Shown piece by piece: positions 52,241-60,173 of a stretch of 64,000 nt of DNA (position 1 is its first letter; every line of letters begins with the position of its first letter). The position numbers and the translations under genes were made by a program. Origin of the DNA: an uncultured Aquimarina sp. (GTDB lineage: Bacteria; Bacteroidota; Bacteroidia; Flavobacteriales; Flavobacteriaceae); contig CANMLS010000001.1 of assembly GCA_947498785.1 (NCBI GenBank), positions 62,001 to 126,000 on the forward strand, in the 5' to 3' direction. The notes beneath the pieces are model-generated. The model was not told the origin of the DNA and did not search any database. It worked only from the letters and a program-made list of their open reading frames with translations.

Positions 52241-53377
52241 ATGAAAAAGAAAGTATTATTTATAGATCGTGACGGAACGATCATCAAAGAAACAGTAGAC
52301 GAACAAATAGATGCATTCGAAAAAATGATATTCTATCCCAAAGCATTTACCTATTTGGGCAAAATAGCTCAAGAGTTGGATTATGAGCTGGTAATGATTA
52401 CAAATCAAGATGGTTTAGGTACAGATTCATTTCCAGAAGACACGTTCTGGCCTGTTCATAATTTTATAATGTCGTCTTTTGAAAATGAGGGTGTTGTATT
52501 TGATAAAGTATTTTTGGATAGAACGTTTCCTCATGAAAATGCTAATACTAGAAAACCAGGAACAGGTTTGTTGACAGCATATTTTTCAGAAGATTATGAT
52601 CTTGCTAATTCTTTTGTAATAGGGGATCGCCTTACAGATATGGAATTAGCTAAAAACCTTGGAGCAAAAGGTATTTTTATAAATGATAATACAAATCTGG
52701 GCACAGACGAAATTACAATCAAACGAGATGAACTCGATGATTTTATTGCTTTAGAAAATAACGATTGGGAAAAAATATATGAATTTTTAAAATTAAAAGA
52801 TCGTACCGCAGAAATCTCCAGAAAAACTAATGAAACAGACATTTTCATTAAGTTGAACTTAGATGGAACAGGTAAAAGTGATATATCTACTGGATTGGAA
52901 TTTTTTGATCATATGTTGGATCAAATTGCGAGACACGGTCAAATGGACCTGGATGTAAAAGTGAATGGAGACCTTGAAGTAGATGAACATCATACCATAG
53001 AAGATACAGCAATAGCACTAGGTGAAGTGTTTAGTGATGCTTTAGGAGGTAAGCTGGGTATAGAACGTTATGGTTTTTGTTTGCCAATGGATGATTGCCT
53101 TGCACAGGTAGCTATTGATTTTGGAGGTCGCAATTGGTTAGTTTGGGAAGCAGATTTTAATCGTGAAATGATTGGTAAAATGCCAACAGAAATGTTTTTT
53201 CATTTTTTTAAATCCTTTACAGATGGTGCTAAAGCTAATTTGAATGTAAAAGCTGAAGGAATAAATGAACATCATAAGATTGAAGCAATTTTTAAAGCGT
53301 TTGCAAAAGCGATTAAAGTTGCTGTGAAACGTGACTCAGAAAAAATGATTTTGCCTAGTACAAAAGGAATGTTATAG
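52241..53377 (+). CDS. hisB: Bifunctional HisB: histidinol-phosphatase / imidazoleglycerol-phosphate dehydratase
   Basis: 378 residues. The N-terminal HAD phosphatase domain (1-165) has [12 protein letters not shown] (nucleophile and acid/base Asp), [10 protein letters not shown] and [16 protein letters not shown]. The C-terminal dehydratase (about 185-378) has [53 protein letters not shown] and [18 protein letters not shown], giving the metal-binding His/Glu set. In the loop where the E. coli enzyme has a Cys/His zinc site, this one reads [11 protein letters not shown] with no Cys. It lies directly after a palindromic repeat whose 3' end is three bases from the ATG. Confidence 0.95.
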   Translation: MKKKVLFIDRDGTIIKETVDEQIDAFEKMIFYPKAFTYLGKIAQELDYELVMITNQDGLGTDSFPEDTFWPVHNFIMSSFENEGVVFDKVFLDRTFPHENANTRKPGTGLLTAYFSEDYDLANSFVIGDRLTDMELAKNLGAKGIFINDNTNLGTDEITIKRDELDDFIALENNDWEKIYEFLKLKDRTAEISRKTNETDIFIKLNLDGTGKSDISTGLEFFDHMLDQIARHGQMDLDVKVNGDLEVDEHHTIEDTAIALGEVFSDALGGKLGIERYGFCLPMDDCLAQVAIDFGGRNWLVWEADFNREMIGKMPTEMFFHFFKSFTDGAKANLNVKAEGINEHHKIEAIFKAFAKAIKVAVKRDSEKMILPSTKGML

Positions 53378-53385
53378 TGAGTAGT

Positions 53386-53564
53386 TAGTACAAAGTTTTA
53401 TATTAAAATAAAAAGCAGTACTTAGGACTTAAGACTGTATACTTAATACCAATGTAGATAATGAAGATAGCAGAAGGTAGTCAGTATTGAGTACAAAGTT
53501 TTGATTAGATTAAAAGTAAAACTTAAGACTGTATACTTAATAACAATTTAGATAATGAAGATAG
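53386..53564 (+). repeat. Imperfect tandem duplication before hisH
   Basis: Two units: AGTACAAAGTTTT at 53387 and 53490; ACTTAAGACTGTATACTTAA at 53427 and 53521; TAGATAATGAAGATAG ending at 53470 and 53564. Units are about 94-103 bases apart and the 44-base block 53427-53470 / 53521-53564 differs at only two positions. The duplication includes the first codons of hisH. Confidence 0.8.
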
Positions 53565-54139
53565 TAATTATAAACTACGGAGCAGGAAATATCCAATCTA
53601 TAAAATTTGCGATTCAGCGATTGGGATACGAAGCTGTGCTAAGTGACGATCCAAAAGAGATCAAATCAGCAGATAAAGTGATTTTTCCAGGAGTAGGTGA
53701 AGCTAGCAGTGCAATGCAGAAACTCAGAACTTCAGGATTAGATAGTTTAGTACCAGAACTGAAACAACCCGTATTGGGGATTTGTTTAGGGATGCAACTT
53801 ATGTGTAGGTATACAGAAGAAGGTGATACACAAGGATTAGGTGTTTTTGATATAGATGTAGTTCGTTTTAACAACACAATGAAAGTGCCACAAATCGGAT
53901 GGAATCAAATTGAAAACCTGGATTCACCTTTATTTGAAGGTATAAAAGAAAAAGAACATATTTATCTTGTACATAGTTATTATGCCCCTATAACAAAAGA
54001 TACGGTTGCAGAAACTCAGTACGGAATAAAGTATAGTACAGCTTTACATAAGGATAATTTTTATGGAACTCAGTTTCATCCTGAAAAGAGCAGTGTAGTA
54101 GGGGAAAAAATTCTTTTGAATTTTCTTAGTATTAAGTAA
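53555..54139 (+). CDS. hisH: Imidazole glycerol phosphate synthase glutaminase subunit HisH
   Basis: 194 residues. Class I glutamine amidotransferase that feeds ammonia to HisF. The triad is clear: Cys in VLGICLGMQLMC (about residues 72-83), His and Glu in GTQFHPEKSSVVG (about 171-183). Other marks are IINYGAGNIQSIKFAIQRLG (4-23) and FPGVGEASSAM. The start ATG is the second copy of a duplicated segment; the first copy (53461) has an in-frame stop after nine codons. Next in the operon is the four-helix-bundle gene, then hisA. Confidence 0.95.
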   Translation: MKIVIINYGAGNIQSIKFAIQRLGYEAVLSDDPKEIKSADKVIFPGVGEASSAMQKLRTSGLDSLVPELKQPVLGICLGMQLMCRYTEEGDTQGLGVFDIDVVRFNNTMKVPQIGWNQIENLDSPLFEGIKEKEHIYLVHSYYAPITKDTVAETQYGIKYSTALHKDNFYGTQFHPEKSSVVGEKILLNFLSIK

Positions 54140-54140
54140 A

Positions 54141-54555
54141 TAGTACAAAGTATATTATAAATTTTATTTTGATATTATTAGATTAAATGAATAAATATCA
54201 AGAACTAAAAATATGGAATAAAGCAATGGATTTGGTAGAAGAAGTGTATTCTTTAACCAAAATATTGCCAGATGAGGAGAAATTTGGATTAATATCTCAA
54301 ATAAAAAGATGTAGTGTTTCCATACCATCAAATATTGCAGAAGGAGCTGGTAGGAATTCTAGTAAAGAGTTTGTTCGTTTTTTAAGTATAGCAAATGGTT
54401 CTACTACCGAACTTGAAACTCAATTAATTTTAGTTATAAGACTAAAATTTACATCAAAAGATAAAGTAGAAAAATTGTTAAACTTATGTGCAGAAATTAA
54501 GAAGATGAATTATTCACTTCAAAAGAGTATTGAAAAACCTTAATACTTTGTACTA
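54141..54555. mobile_element. Four-helix-bundle gene flanked by 13-bp inverted repeats
   Basis: TAGTACAAAGTAT at 54141-54153 and its exact complement ATACTTTGTACTA at 54543-54555 bracket the single gene 54187-54543 inside the his operon. The right repeat begins at the last base of the stop codon. The same core (AGTACAAAGT) occurs twice more in the hisB-hisH gap. This looks like a small gene cassette; no transposase is present and no target duplication was identified. Confidence 0.4.
54187..54543 (+). CDS. Four helix bundle protein (23S rRNA intervening-sequence protein family)
   Basis: 118 residues, all helical, matching the IVP/S23 family: YQELKIWNKAMDLVEEVYSL (4-23), FGLISQIKRCSVSIPSNIAE (about 33-52), GAGRNSSKEFVRFLSIANGS (about 53-72) and LETQL. 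The family was first found in intervening sequences within 23S rRNA genes and also exists free-standing in Bacteroidota. No enzymatic role is established. It has no connection to histidine synthesis, so its place between hisH and hisA is best explained by insertion; the perfect 13-base inverted repeats around it support that. It does not break any his gene. Confidence 0.92.
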   Translation: MNKYQELKIWNKAMDLVEEVYSLTKILPDEEKFGLISQIKRCSVSIPSNIAEGAGRNSSKEFVRFLSIANGSTTELETQLILVIRLKFTSKDKVEKLLNLCAEIKKMNYSLQKSIEKP

Positions 54556-54580
54556 AGCACTTATAACTATAAAATAACCA

Positions 54581-55303
54581 ATGAGAATAATACCAGCAAT
54601 AGATATTATTGACGGAAAATGTGTTCGCCTTTCAAAAGGAGATTATAACACTAAGAAGATATATAATGAAAACCCGTTAGAAGTAGCCAAAGAGTTTGAA
54701 GCCCATGGGATTGAATATTTACATTTAGTAGATCTCGATGGAGCAAAATCAAAACATATTGTAAATCATAAAGTTTTAGAACAAATCGCGTCCAAAACAA
54801 ATTTAAAAATTGATTTTGGAGGAGGATTAAAAACCGATGATGACCTTAGAATTGCTTTTGAAAGTGGAGCTAACCAGATTACAGGAGGTAGTATTGCTGT
54901 AAAAGACCCAGATACATTTATCTCTTGGCTTGCTAAGTTTGGAGCCCATAAGATAATTTTGGGAGCAGATGCTAATAATGAAAAAATAGCGGTTAGTGGA
55001 TGGTTAGAAGAAAGTGATAAAGAATTGATTCCTTTTATTGTAGCATATCAAAAAGAAAATGTGAGTTATGTAATTTGTACAGATATCAGTAAAGACGGAA
55101 TGCTTCAGGGGCCTTCGTTTGATTTGTATGAAAGGATATTAAAAGAAACAAATGATCTTAAATTAATTGCTTCTGGCGGAATTTCTACATTTGATGAATT
55201 ACCAAAACTTGCAGCACTTGGTTGTGAAGGAACCATAATAGGAAAAGCTATTTATGAAAATAGAATTAGTTTAAAACAATTAGAGAATTTTATCTTAAGC
55301 TAA
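54581..55303 (+). CDS. hisA: Phosphoribosylformimino-AICAR-phosphate isomerase HisA
   Basis: 240 residues, a TIM barrel. It isomerises ProFAR to PRFAR. Motifs: [20 protein letters not shown] (2-21) with the catalytic Asp8, [11 protein letters not shown] (about 47-57), [20 protein letters not shown] (about 77-96), the second Asp in ILGADAN and [20 protein letters not shown] (about 167-186, Asp/Thr pair), and [15 protein letters not shown]. It follows the four-helix-bundle gene by 37 bases, which include one copy of the inverted repeat. Confidence 0.95.
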   Translation: MRIIPAIDIIDGKCVRLSKGDYNTKKIYNENPLEVAKEFEAHGIEYLHLVDLDGAKSKHIVNHKVLEQIASKTNLKIDFGGGLKTDDDLRIAFESGANQITGGSIAVKDPDTFISWLAKFGAHKIILGADANNEKIAVSGWLEESDKELIPFIVAYQKENVSYVICTDISKDGMLQGPSFDLYERILKETNDLKLIASGGISTFDELPKLAALGCEGTIIGKAIYENRISLKQLENFILS

Positions 55304-55304
55304 C

Positions 55305-55337
55305 AAACCTGACAGGTTTTTAAAACCTGTCAGGTTT
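55305..55337 (+). repeat. Nested perfect palindrome in the hisA gap
   Basis: AAACCTGACAGGTTTT (55305-55320), T, then AAAACCTGTCAGGTTT (55322-55337), an exact inverted repeat of 16 bases. Each arm is itself a palindrome (ACCTG-x-CAGGT). The AACCTGACAGGTT word is a repeat I recall in intergenic DNA of many Bacteroidota. No T-tract after it, so not a normal terminator. Confidence 0.75.
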
Positions 55338-55351
55338 AGAGATAATAAATA

Positions 55352-55867
55352 ATGAGTATGAATCAGGAAGTAGCAAATGAATTTTCAAAACAAATCATGT
55401 ATAGAATGGATGAAAGTTCCAGGATGATAAGGTTAAGTTTTGATCAGCTCACCGAGGAAGATATCTGGAAAAGACCTAATGGAAATTCTAATAGTGTTGG
55501 TAATTTGATTTTACATCTTTGTGGAAACATTACGCAGTATGCTATAGCTTCTTTAGGAAATAAACAGGATAAAAGACAAAGAGATACAGAGTTTGAAGCT
55601 AAAGAGGGGTACTTAAAGAAAGAACTTTTAGAAAAACTGACACATACGGTTGATAAAGCAAAAGATACTATCCAAAATGTTTCTGTATCTGAGTTACTTA
55701 GAGAACGAGAAGTGCAAGGGTTTGTGTTTTCGGGAATAGGAATCTTAATTCATGTAGCAGAGCACTATTCTTATCATACCGGGCAAATAGCTTTCTGGAC
55801 AAAGCAATTAAAAGACAAAAAGAGTTTAGGATTCTATGATGGAATCAATCTCAATATAAAAAACTAA
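55352..55867 (+). CDS. DinB-like (DUF1572) family protein
   Basis: 171 residues, four-helix DinB fold. The three metal-ligand His positions seem present: [12 protein letters not shown] (about 48-59), and [14 protein letters not shown] (about 130-143) with two. [20 protein letters not shown] is the typical DUF1572/DinB signature. Members may be metal-dependent thiol S-transferases or of unknown activity. It is embedded between hisA and hisF, five bases before hisF, so it will be co-expressed with histidine genes, but no histidine role is known. It follows a palindromic repeat, suggesting it too arrived later. Confidence 0.85.
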   Translation: MSMNQEVANEFSKQIMYRMDESSRMIRLSFDQLTEEDIWKRPNGNSNSVGNLILHLCGNITQYAIASLGNKQDKRQRDTEFEAKEGYLKKELLEKLTHTVDKAKDTIQNVSVSELLREREVQGFVFSGIGILIHVAEHYSYHTGQIAFWTKQLKDKKSLGFYDGINLNIKN

Positions 55868-55872
55868 TAATA

Positions 55873-56628
55873 ATGTTAACAAAACGAATCATTCCGTGTC
55901 TTGATATCAAAAACGGACGAACCGTAAAAGGTGTTAATTTTGTAGATTTACGAGATGCTGGTGATCCTGTAGAACTTGCAGAAATATATTCTAATGCAGG
56001 AGCAGATGAATTAGTCTTTTTGGATATTTCAGCAACAGAAGAAAGACGGAAAACGTTAGCCAATTTAGTACTTAGAGTTGCAGAAAGAGTAAATATCCCT
56101 TTTACTGTAGGAGGTGGGATATCCTCTATAGAAGATGTTGATATTTTATTGCAAAATGGAGCGGATAAAGTGTCGATAAATTCTTCGGCGGTAAAAAACC
56201 CACAACTTATTAATGATTTAGCAGGTAAATTTGGGTCTCAATGCATCACAGTAGCTATAGATGCAAAACAGATAGATGATACATGGAAAGTACATCTTGT
56301 GGGAGGTAAAGTTCCTACAGAATTAGATTTATTTGATTGGGCTAAAGAAGTTGAAAAACGAGGAGCAGGAGAGATTCTTTTTACTTCTATGGACAATGAT
56401 GGTACCAAAGATGGATTTGCTAATAAAGCATTGTCAAGACTGTCATCAACATTAAATATTCCGATAATAGCATCTGGTGGTGCTGGTACGATTCAGCATT
56501 TTGTAGATACTTTTAAAGAAGGTAAATCTGATGCGGCATTAGCCGCAAGTGTTTTTCATTTTAAAGAAATTGAAATTGAAACATTGAAAAAGGAGTTAAG
56601 GAATAATGAGATTCCTGTACGATTATAA
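55873..56628 (+). CDS. hisF: Imidazole glycerol phosphate synthase cyclase subunit HisF
   Basis: 251 residues, a TIM barrel like HisA. With HisH it makes imidazole glycerol phosphate and AICAR. Motifs: [20 protein letters not shown] (4-23) with the catalytic Asp11, [20 protein letters not shown] (about 77-96), [24 protein letters not shown] with the second Asp, [17 protein letters not shown] and [13 protein letters not shown]. Complete. An imperfect palindrome follows at 56639-56658. Confidence 0.95.
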   Translation: MLTKRIIPCLDIKNGRTVKGVNFVDLRDAGDPVELAEIYSNAGADELVFLDISATEERRKTLANLVLRVAERVNIPFTVGGGISSIEDVDILLQNGADKVSINSSAVKNPQLINDLAGKFGSQCITVAIDAKQIDDTWKVHLVGGKVPTELDLFDWAKEVEKRGAGEILFTSMDNDGTKDGFANKALSRLSSTLNIPIIASGGAGTIQHFVDTFKEGKSDAALAASVFHFKEIEIETLKKELRNNEIPVRL

Positions 56629-56638
56629 CAAATTTGTA

Positions 56639-56658
56639 ATTCTGGCGTAGACTAGAAT
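56639..56658 (+). repeat. Imperfect palindrome in the hisF-hisIE gap
   Basis: ATTCTGGCGTAGACTAGAAT: outer arms ATTCT/AGAAT plus one inner G-C pair. It resembles the GGATTCxxxxCxxCGCxGGAAT type of bacterial dispersed repeat in degraded form. Confidence 0.35.
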
Positions 56659-56711
56659 CCAAAATATAAGTTTAATTTAAAAAAAATAACCAAAGCAAGG
56701 GTTACATAACG

Positions 56712-57308
56712 ATGAAAATAGATTTTAATAAAAATAATGACGGTCTTGTACCTGCTATTATTCAAGATGCATTGACCAAAAATGTTTTGATGCTTGGATA
56801 TATGAATGAAGAAGCATATACAAAGACAATTGAAACTAAGAAAGTTACTTTTTTTAGCCGTTCAAAAAAAAGATTATGGACAAAAGGTGAAGAAAGTGGT
56901 AACATTTTACATCTTGAAGACATTAACAATGACTGCGATAATGATACGTTATTAATTTTGGTTACTCCAGAAGGACCAACTTGTCATACAGGATCGGATA
57001 CATGTTGGGATGAAAAGAATAATCAAACTTTTGGTTTTTTATCAGAATTAGAAAAAATAATTCAAAATAGAAAAGAGAATCAAAATGATGAGAATTCTTA
57101 TGTAGCTTCTTTGTTTAGGAAGGGAATTAATAAAATAGCACAAAAGGTAGGTGAAGAGGCTGTAGAAGTTGTTATAGAGGCAAAGGATGATAATGAAGAA
57201 TTGTTTTTAAATGAAAGTGCCGATTTATTATTCCATTATTTAATTCTACTTCAGGCAAAGGGGTATGATTTAAATAGTGTTGTAAACATCTTGAAATCAA
57301 GAATTTGA
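56712..57308 (+). CDS. hisI: Bifunctional phosphoribosyl-AMP cyclohydrolase / phosphoribosyl-ATP pyrophosphatase HisIE
   Basis: 198 residues. HisI domain (1-105): LVPAIIQDALTKNVLMLGYM, TKKVTFFSRSKKRLWTKGEE, and the metal-binding DCDNDTLLILVTPEGPTCHT with GSDTCWDE. HisE domain (about 108-198): SYVASLFRKGINKIAQKVGE, then EAVEVVIEAKDDNEE with the Glu/Asp metal ligands and ADLLFHYLILL. This gives steps two and three of the pathway in one protein, as in enterobacteria and most Bacteroidota. Last gene of the his operon; all nine protein-coding steps are now accounted for (G, D, C, B, H, A, F, I, E). No clear terminator follows; the next gene starts 92 bases later. Confidence 0.95.
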   Translation: MKIDFNKNNDGLVPAIIQDALTKNVLMLGYMNEEAYTKTIETKKVTFFSRSKKRLWTKGEESGNILHLEDINNDCDNDTLLILVTPEGPTCHTGSDTCWDEKNNQTFGFLSELEKIIQNRKENQNDENSYVASLFRKGINKIAQKVGEEAVEVVIEAKDDNEELFLNESADLLFHYLILLQAKGYDLNSVVNILKSRI

Positions 57309-57400
57309 TTTGTTTTGTGTAAATCACATAAGTTAAAGTCATTATTGTGCTTTTATTGAGTTGTAATATTTTTTATTTTAGTAAGCTAAACCAGCAAATT

Positions 57401-60169
57401 TTGAAACCTCTAAAAACCTTTCTACTTTTTGTATTTTTCTTTTTTTTAATTTTTCAAACAACATACGGTCAATGTAATCTTGGACTCATCACAATAGAAG
57501 AATGTGATATGGAGAACGTAGATTTTGATGGAATTAATGGCCCGGATGGAATTATTAATCTTTATACTGAAACAGGTACCACTCCTACAGATGGTGTTTG
57601 GAGTATTGCTCCCGAATTTGATGTTGCATTTGATGCTACAACAGGTAATTTATTCATGTGGGAGTTACAAAAGGCCACTGCAATAAATACATTAAATGAT
57701 TACTTTTTTGAGCTTAAAAATACAACTTGTGGAGATGTTCCTTTTAGAACAGCCAGATTGATTTTAGGTCCTTATTCTGGCGTTGCTTTACCACCCTCTG
57801 GACCGTTAAGTATAAATGCGCAAGGGTGTGATTCAGAGGGTTTTGATTTGTTTAGCGCTTTTGCTTTGGATGATATAACACCATCACCTCATTCTAATGG
57901 AGAATGGACATATAATGGATCAAGTCCAAGTTTTGTAGAAATCATTGATTCACAACTTTTTGTAAATATTCCGTATCAACCAGGAATTCCTTTGGTAGAT
58001 CAAGAAGTTTTTGAAGTAACGTATACGGTCAATGGTATTTTTGGATGTTCTACCTCGCAAAGTACTACTGTAAAAATTGCTATGGTAAGGCAAGTAAATC
58101 CAGGAATCTCAAAATCAATGGTAATCTGTGAAGATGATATGTTGGCAGGGGTTTATGATGCTGACATAAATTTAAGAGATGATGAATATTTGGATGGAGA
58201 AGATATTGAAGGAATATGGTTATCTGAGCCTACCGGAGAAATTGAGGATGAACAAGATTCTGTGATTAATTTAAGAACCATCTATGATAACCTCATGGAT
58301 AGTGGTAATAATCTGCGATTTGGATGTGAGACATATTATTTTACCTATGAAACCAAACAACGATCCGCAGTATGTAAAGATAGACAATCCATAGTTAGTT
58401 TTACTTTTTATGAACAACTAAGACCATTTATTCAGCCTGATCCTCCTCCTAATATTTGTAATAATGTAGGTTCTGGAAATCTAAATTTATTTGATTTATT
58501 AGAATTTACAACAGAAGGAAGTTTTGATTTCATTTATACTAATGATAATTATGTGAATTGGAAATTTATTTCTGGTCCTTCAGGAAATCTAGGGCTACAA
58601 GAAAAACCTAAAATATATGTTTCACCTCCTTATGAATTCTATTTAGGAAAGATAAATACTTTTGGAGCAGAGCCGGGAACATATATATATGAGTATGCAG
58701 TGAGTCCAAAAATAAACTGTCCTTTCATAGATGAAATTTGTGATCCATACGTTACGACTCCCGGAGAGGATTTTTATTGTGAACACCCTTGTGATTTCCT
58801 TACTGCTCGTGTAGAAATTCAAATTTTTGCACCTGATTACCCTGGAGAAGACACTAATGCTAGTGTATGCGAATCTATCGGACAAGTGAGTCTTAGAAGT
58901 TTATTAAATACTAATGGGACTCCAGTTGTTACTACTGGTGTTTGGACCAATTCTGCTGGAACTGTTACTAATAATACTTTTGTCTTTCCAACTAGTAATG
59001 TTACTCAAACATTTAATTTTACCTATACAACGATTAGTGCAGGAGGATGTATAGAAACTTCAGATTTAACCTTAACTATAAACAAGTTGCCAAATGCAGG
59101 TGAGAATGGAAGTATGAGGGTTTGTTCTGATAATTTAACGGTTACTCTTTTTGATCTCTTAGGAGGTACTCCGGATACAACTGGCACATGGACTGGCCCC
59201 TTTGGATATATGTCTCCAGATCATTTAGGTGTTTTTGATGCTAGTGATACTATGTTACCAATTCTTGGAGAAGGTACATATACTTATACATCTCCAGCGA
59301 ATGCGGGTTGTACAACATCAGATTCGGCTTCTGTTATTATAACAATAGCTGATCCTATAGAAATAGGTGATGATATAAACGAGTCTTACTGTAAAATAGA
59401 TGGTAGAATAAATTTATTTTCTCTTTTGGATAGAGATACGGTTCGTAATGGTGTTTTTGAGGATACAGATAATACTGGAGCTTTAAGTGTAGATGGAGTG
59501 TTAGAATTTGAAACACTTACTAATGATATTTACAATTTTAGGTACGTGATAAGGAATGCTGCACCATGTGATGAATCGTCTTTAAATGTTTCTATTCAAA
59601 TAATAGATTTGCCAATTCCAAATGTGCCAGCTCAAGAATTTTGTATCCTTGATGCGATGCGATTAGAAGATATAGAAGTTGATGTGTTAAACTATAATTG
59701 GTATAGTACGCAAGAAAGTGAAATACCTATTATAGACAATCCAATACTTTTTGACAACCAAATATATTATATAACTTCTGTAGATGCTGATAACTGTGAA
59801 TCTGAACGTCTTGAGGTTATGATCACAATATTAAATACAGGAGAAAGATCATCCACAGGTGAGTTGTGTACATTAGATTTTCAGGATGGAGTCTCTCCTA
59901 ATGGTGATAATCAAAATGATACTTTTGATTTATTGATAGAAGAAGTATATAACATTCCAGAAGCATTTCCTGATTTTGATGTAAAAATATTTAACCGATT
60001 TGGTAGCCTTGTATATGAAGGGAATAATGATACTGAGGAATTTAGAGGTGAAAGTAATGTGTCTGTACGATTAGGAGATGATCTTCCTTCTGGTACATAT
60101 TATTACATTTTTTCACCAAACTTTGAAAATAACATTCCAATACAAGGAAGTTTTTACCTAAGCAGATAA
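57401..60169 (+). CDS. Large secreted protein with gliding-motility (CHU_C, type B) C-terminal domain
   Basis: 922 residues from a TTG start (MKPLKTFLLFVFFFFLIFQT). The longest frame opens with GTG at 57347, but its extra 18 residues spoil the signal peptide, so the TTG is preferred. Signal peptide 1-24 (ending TYGQ), then a series of beta-sandwich, Ig-like modules rich in Cys and Gly (for example ADNSTSVxx-type VTPSGTW patterns: TGTWTGPFGYMSPD, TTGVWTNSAGTVTNN). The C-terminal 90 residues are the type B sorting domain: VSPNGDNQNDTFDLL, FDVKIFNRFGSLVYEG and LPSGTYYYIFSPN. Such proteins are exported by the type IX system and often paired with a PorP/SprF protein, here five bases downstream. 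Adhesin-like; ligand unknown. Confidence 0.88.
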   Translation: MKPLKTFLLFVFFFFLIFQTTYGQCNLGLITIEECDMENVDFDGINGPDGIINLYTETGTTPTDGVWSIAPEFDVAFDATTGNLFMWELQKATAINTLNDYFFELKNTTCGDVPFRTARLILGPYSGVALPPSGPLSINAQGCDSEGFDLFSAFALDDITPSPHSNGEWTYNGSSPSFVEIIDSQLFVNIPYQPGIPLVDQEVFEVTYTVNGIFGCSTSQSTTVKIAMVRQVNPGISKSMVICEDDMLAGVYDADINLRDDEYLDGEDIEGIWLSEPTGEIEDEQDSVINLRTIYDNLMDSGNNLRFGCETYYFTYETKQRSAVCKDRQSIVSFTFYEQLRPFIQPDPPPNICNNVGSGNLNLFDLLEFTTEGSFDFIYTNDNYVNWKFISGPSGNLGLQEKPKIYVSPPYEFYLGKINTFGAEPGTYIYEYAVSPKINCPFIDEICDPYVTTPGEDFYCEHPCDFLTARVEIQIFAPDYPGEDTNASVCESIGQVSLRSLLNTNGTPVVTTGVWTNSAGTVTNNTFVFPTSNVTQTFNFTYTTISAGGCIETSDLTLTINKLPNAGENGSMRVCSDNLTVTLFDLLGGTPDTTGTWTGPFGYMSPDHLGVFDASDTMLPILGEGTYTYTSPANAGCTTSDSASVIITIADPIEIGDDINESYCKIDGRINLFSLLDRDTVRNGVFEDTDNTGALSVDGVLEFETLTNDIYNFRYVIRNAAPCDESSLNVSIQIIDLPIPNVPAQEFCILDAMRLEDIEVDVLNYNWYSTQESEIPIIDNPILFDNQIYYITSVDADNCESERLEVMITILNTGERSSTGELCTLDFQDGVSPNGDNQNDTFDLLIEEVYNIPEAFPDFDVKIFNRFGSLVYEGNNDTEEFRGESNVSVRLGDDLPSGTYYYIFSPNFENNIPIQGSFYLSR

Positions 60170-60173
60170 ATAA

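Noticed and set aside
52105..52287. 60-residue leftward ORF containing [12 protein letters not shown]
   Set aside because: This is the well-known spurious translation of a dispersed palindromic repeat, and it overlaps hisC and hisB.
51104..56711. The his operon repeats as a CRISPR array or integron
   Set aside because: The repeats differ from one another, are not regularly spaced, and there is no cas gene, integrase or attC-like structure.
57347..57400. Longer start (GTG) for the CHU_C protein
   Set aside because: It adds polar residues ahead of an otherwise normal signal peptide; the TTG at 57401 gives a standard one.
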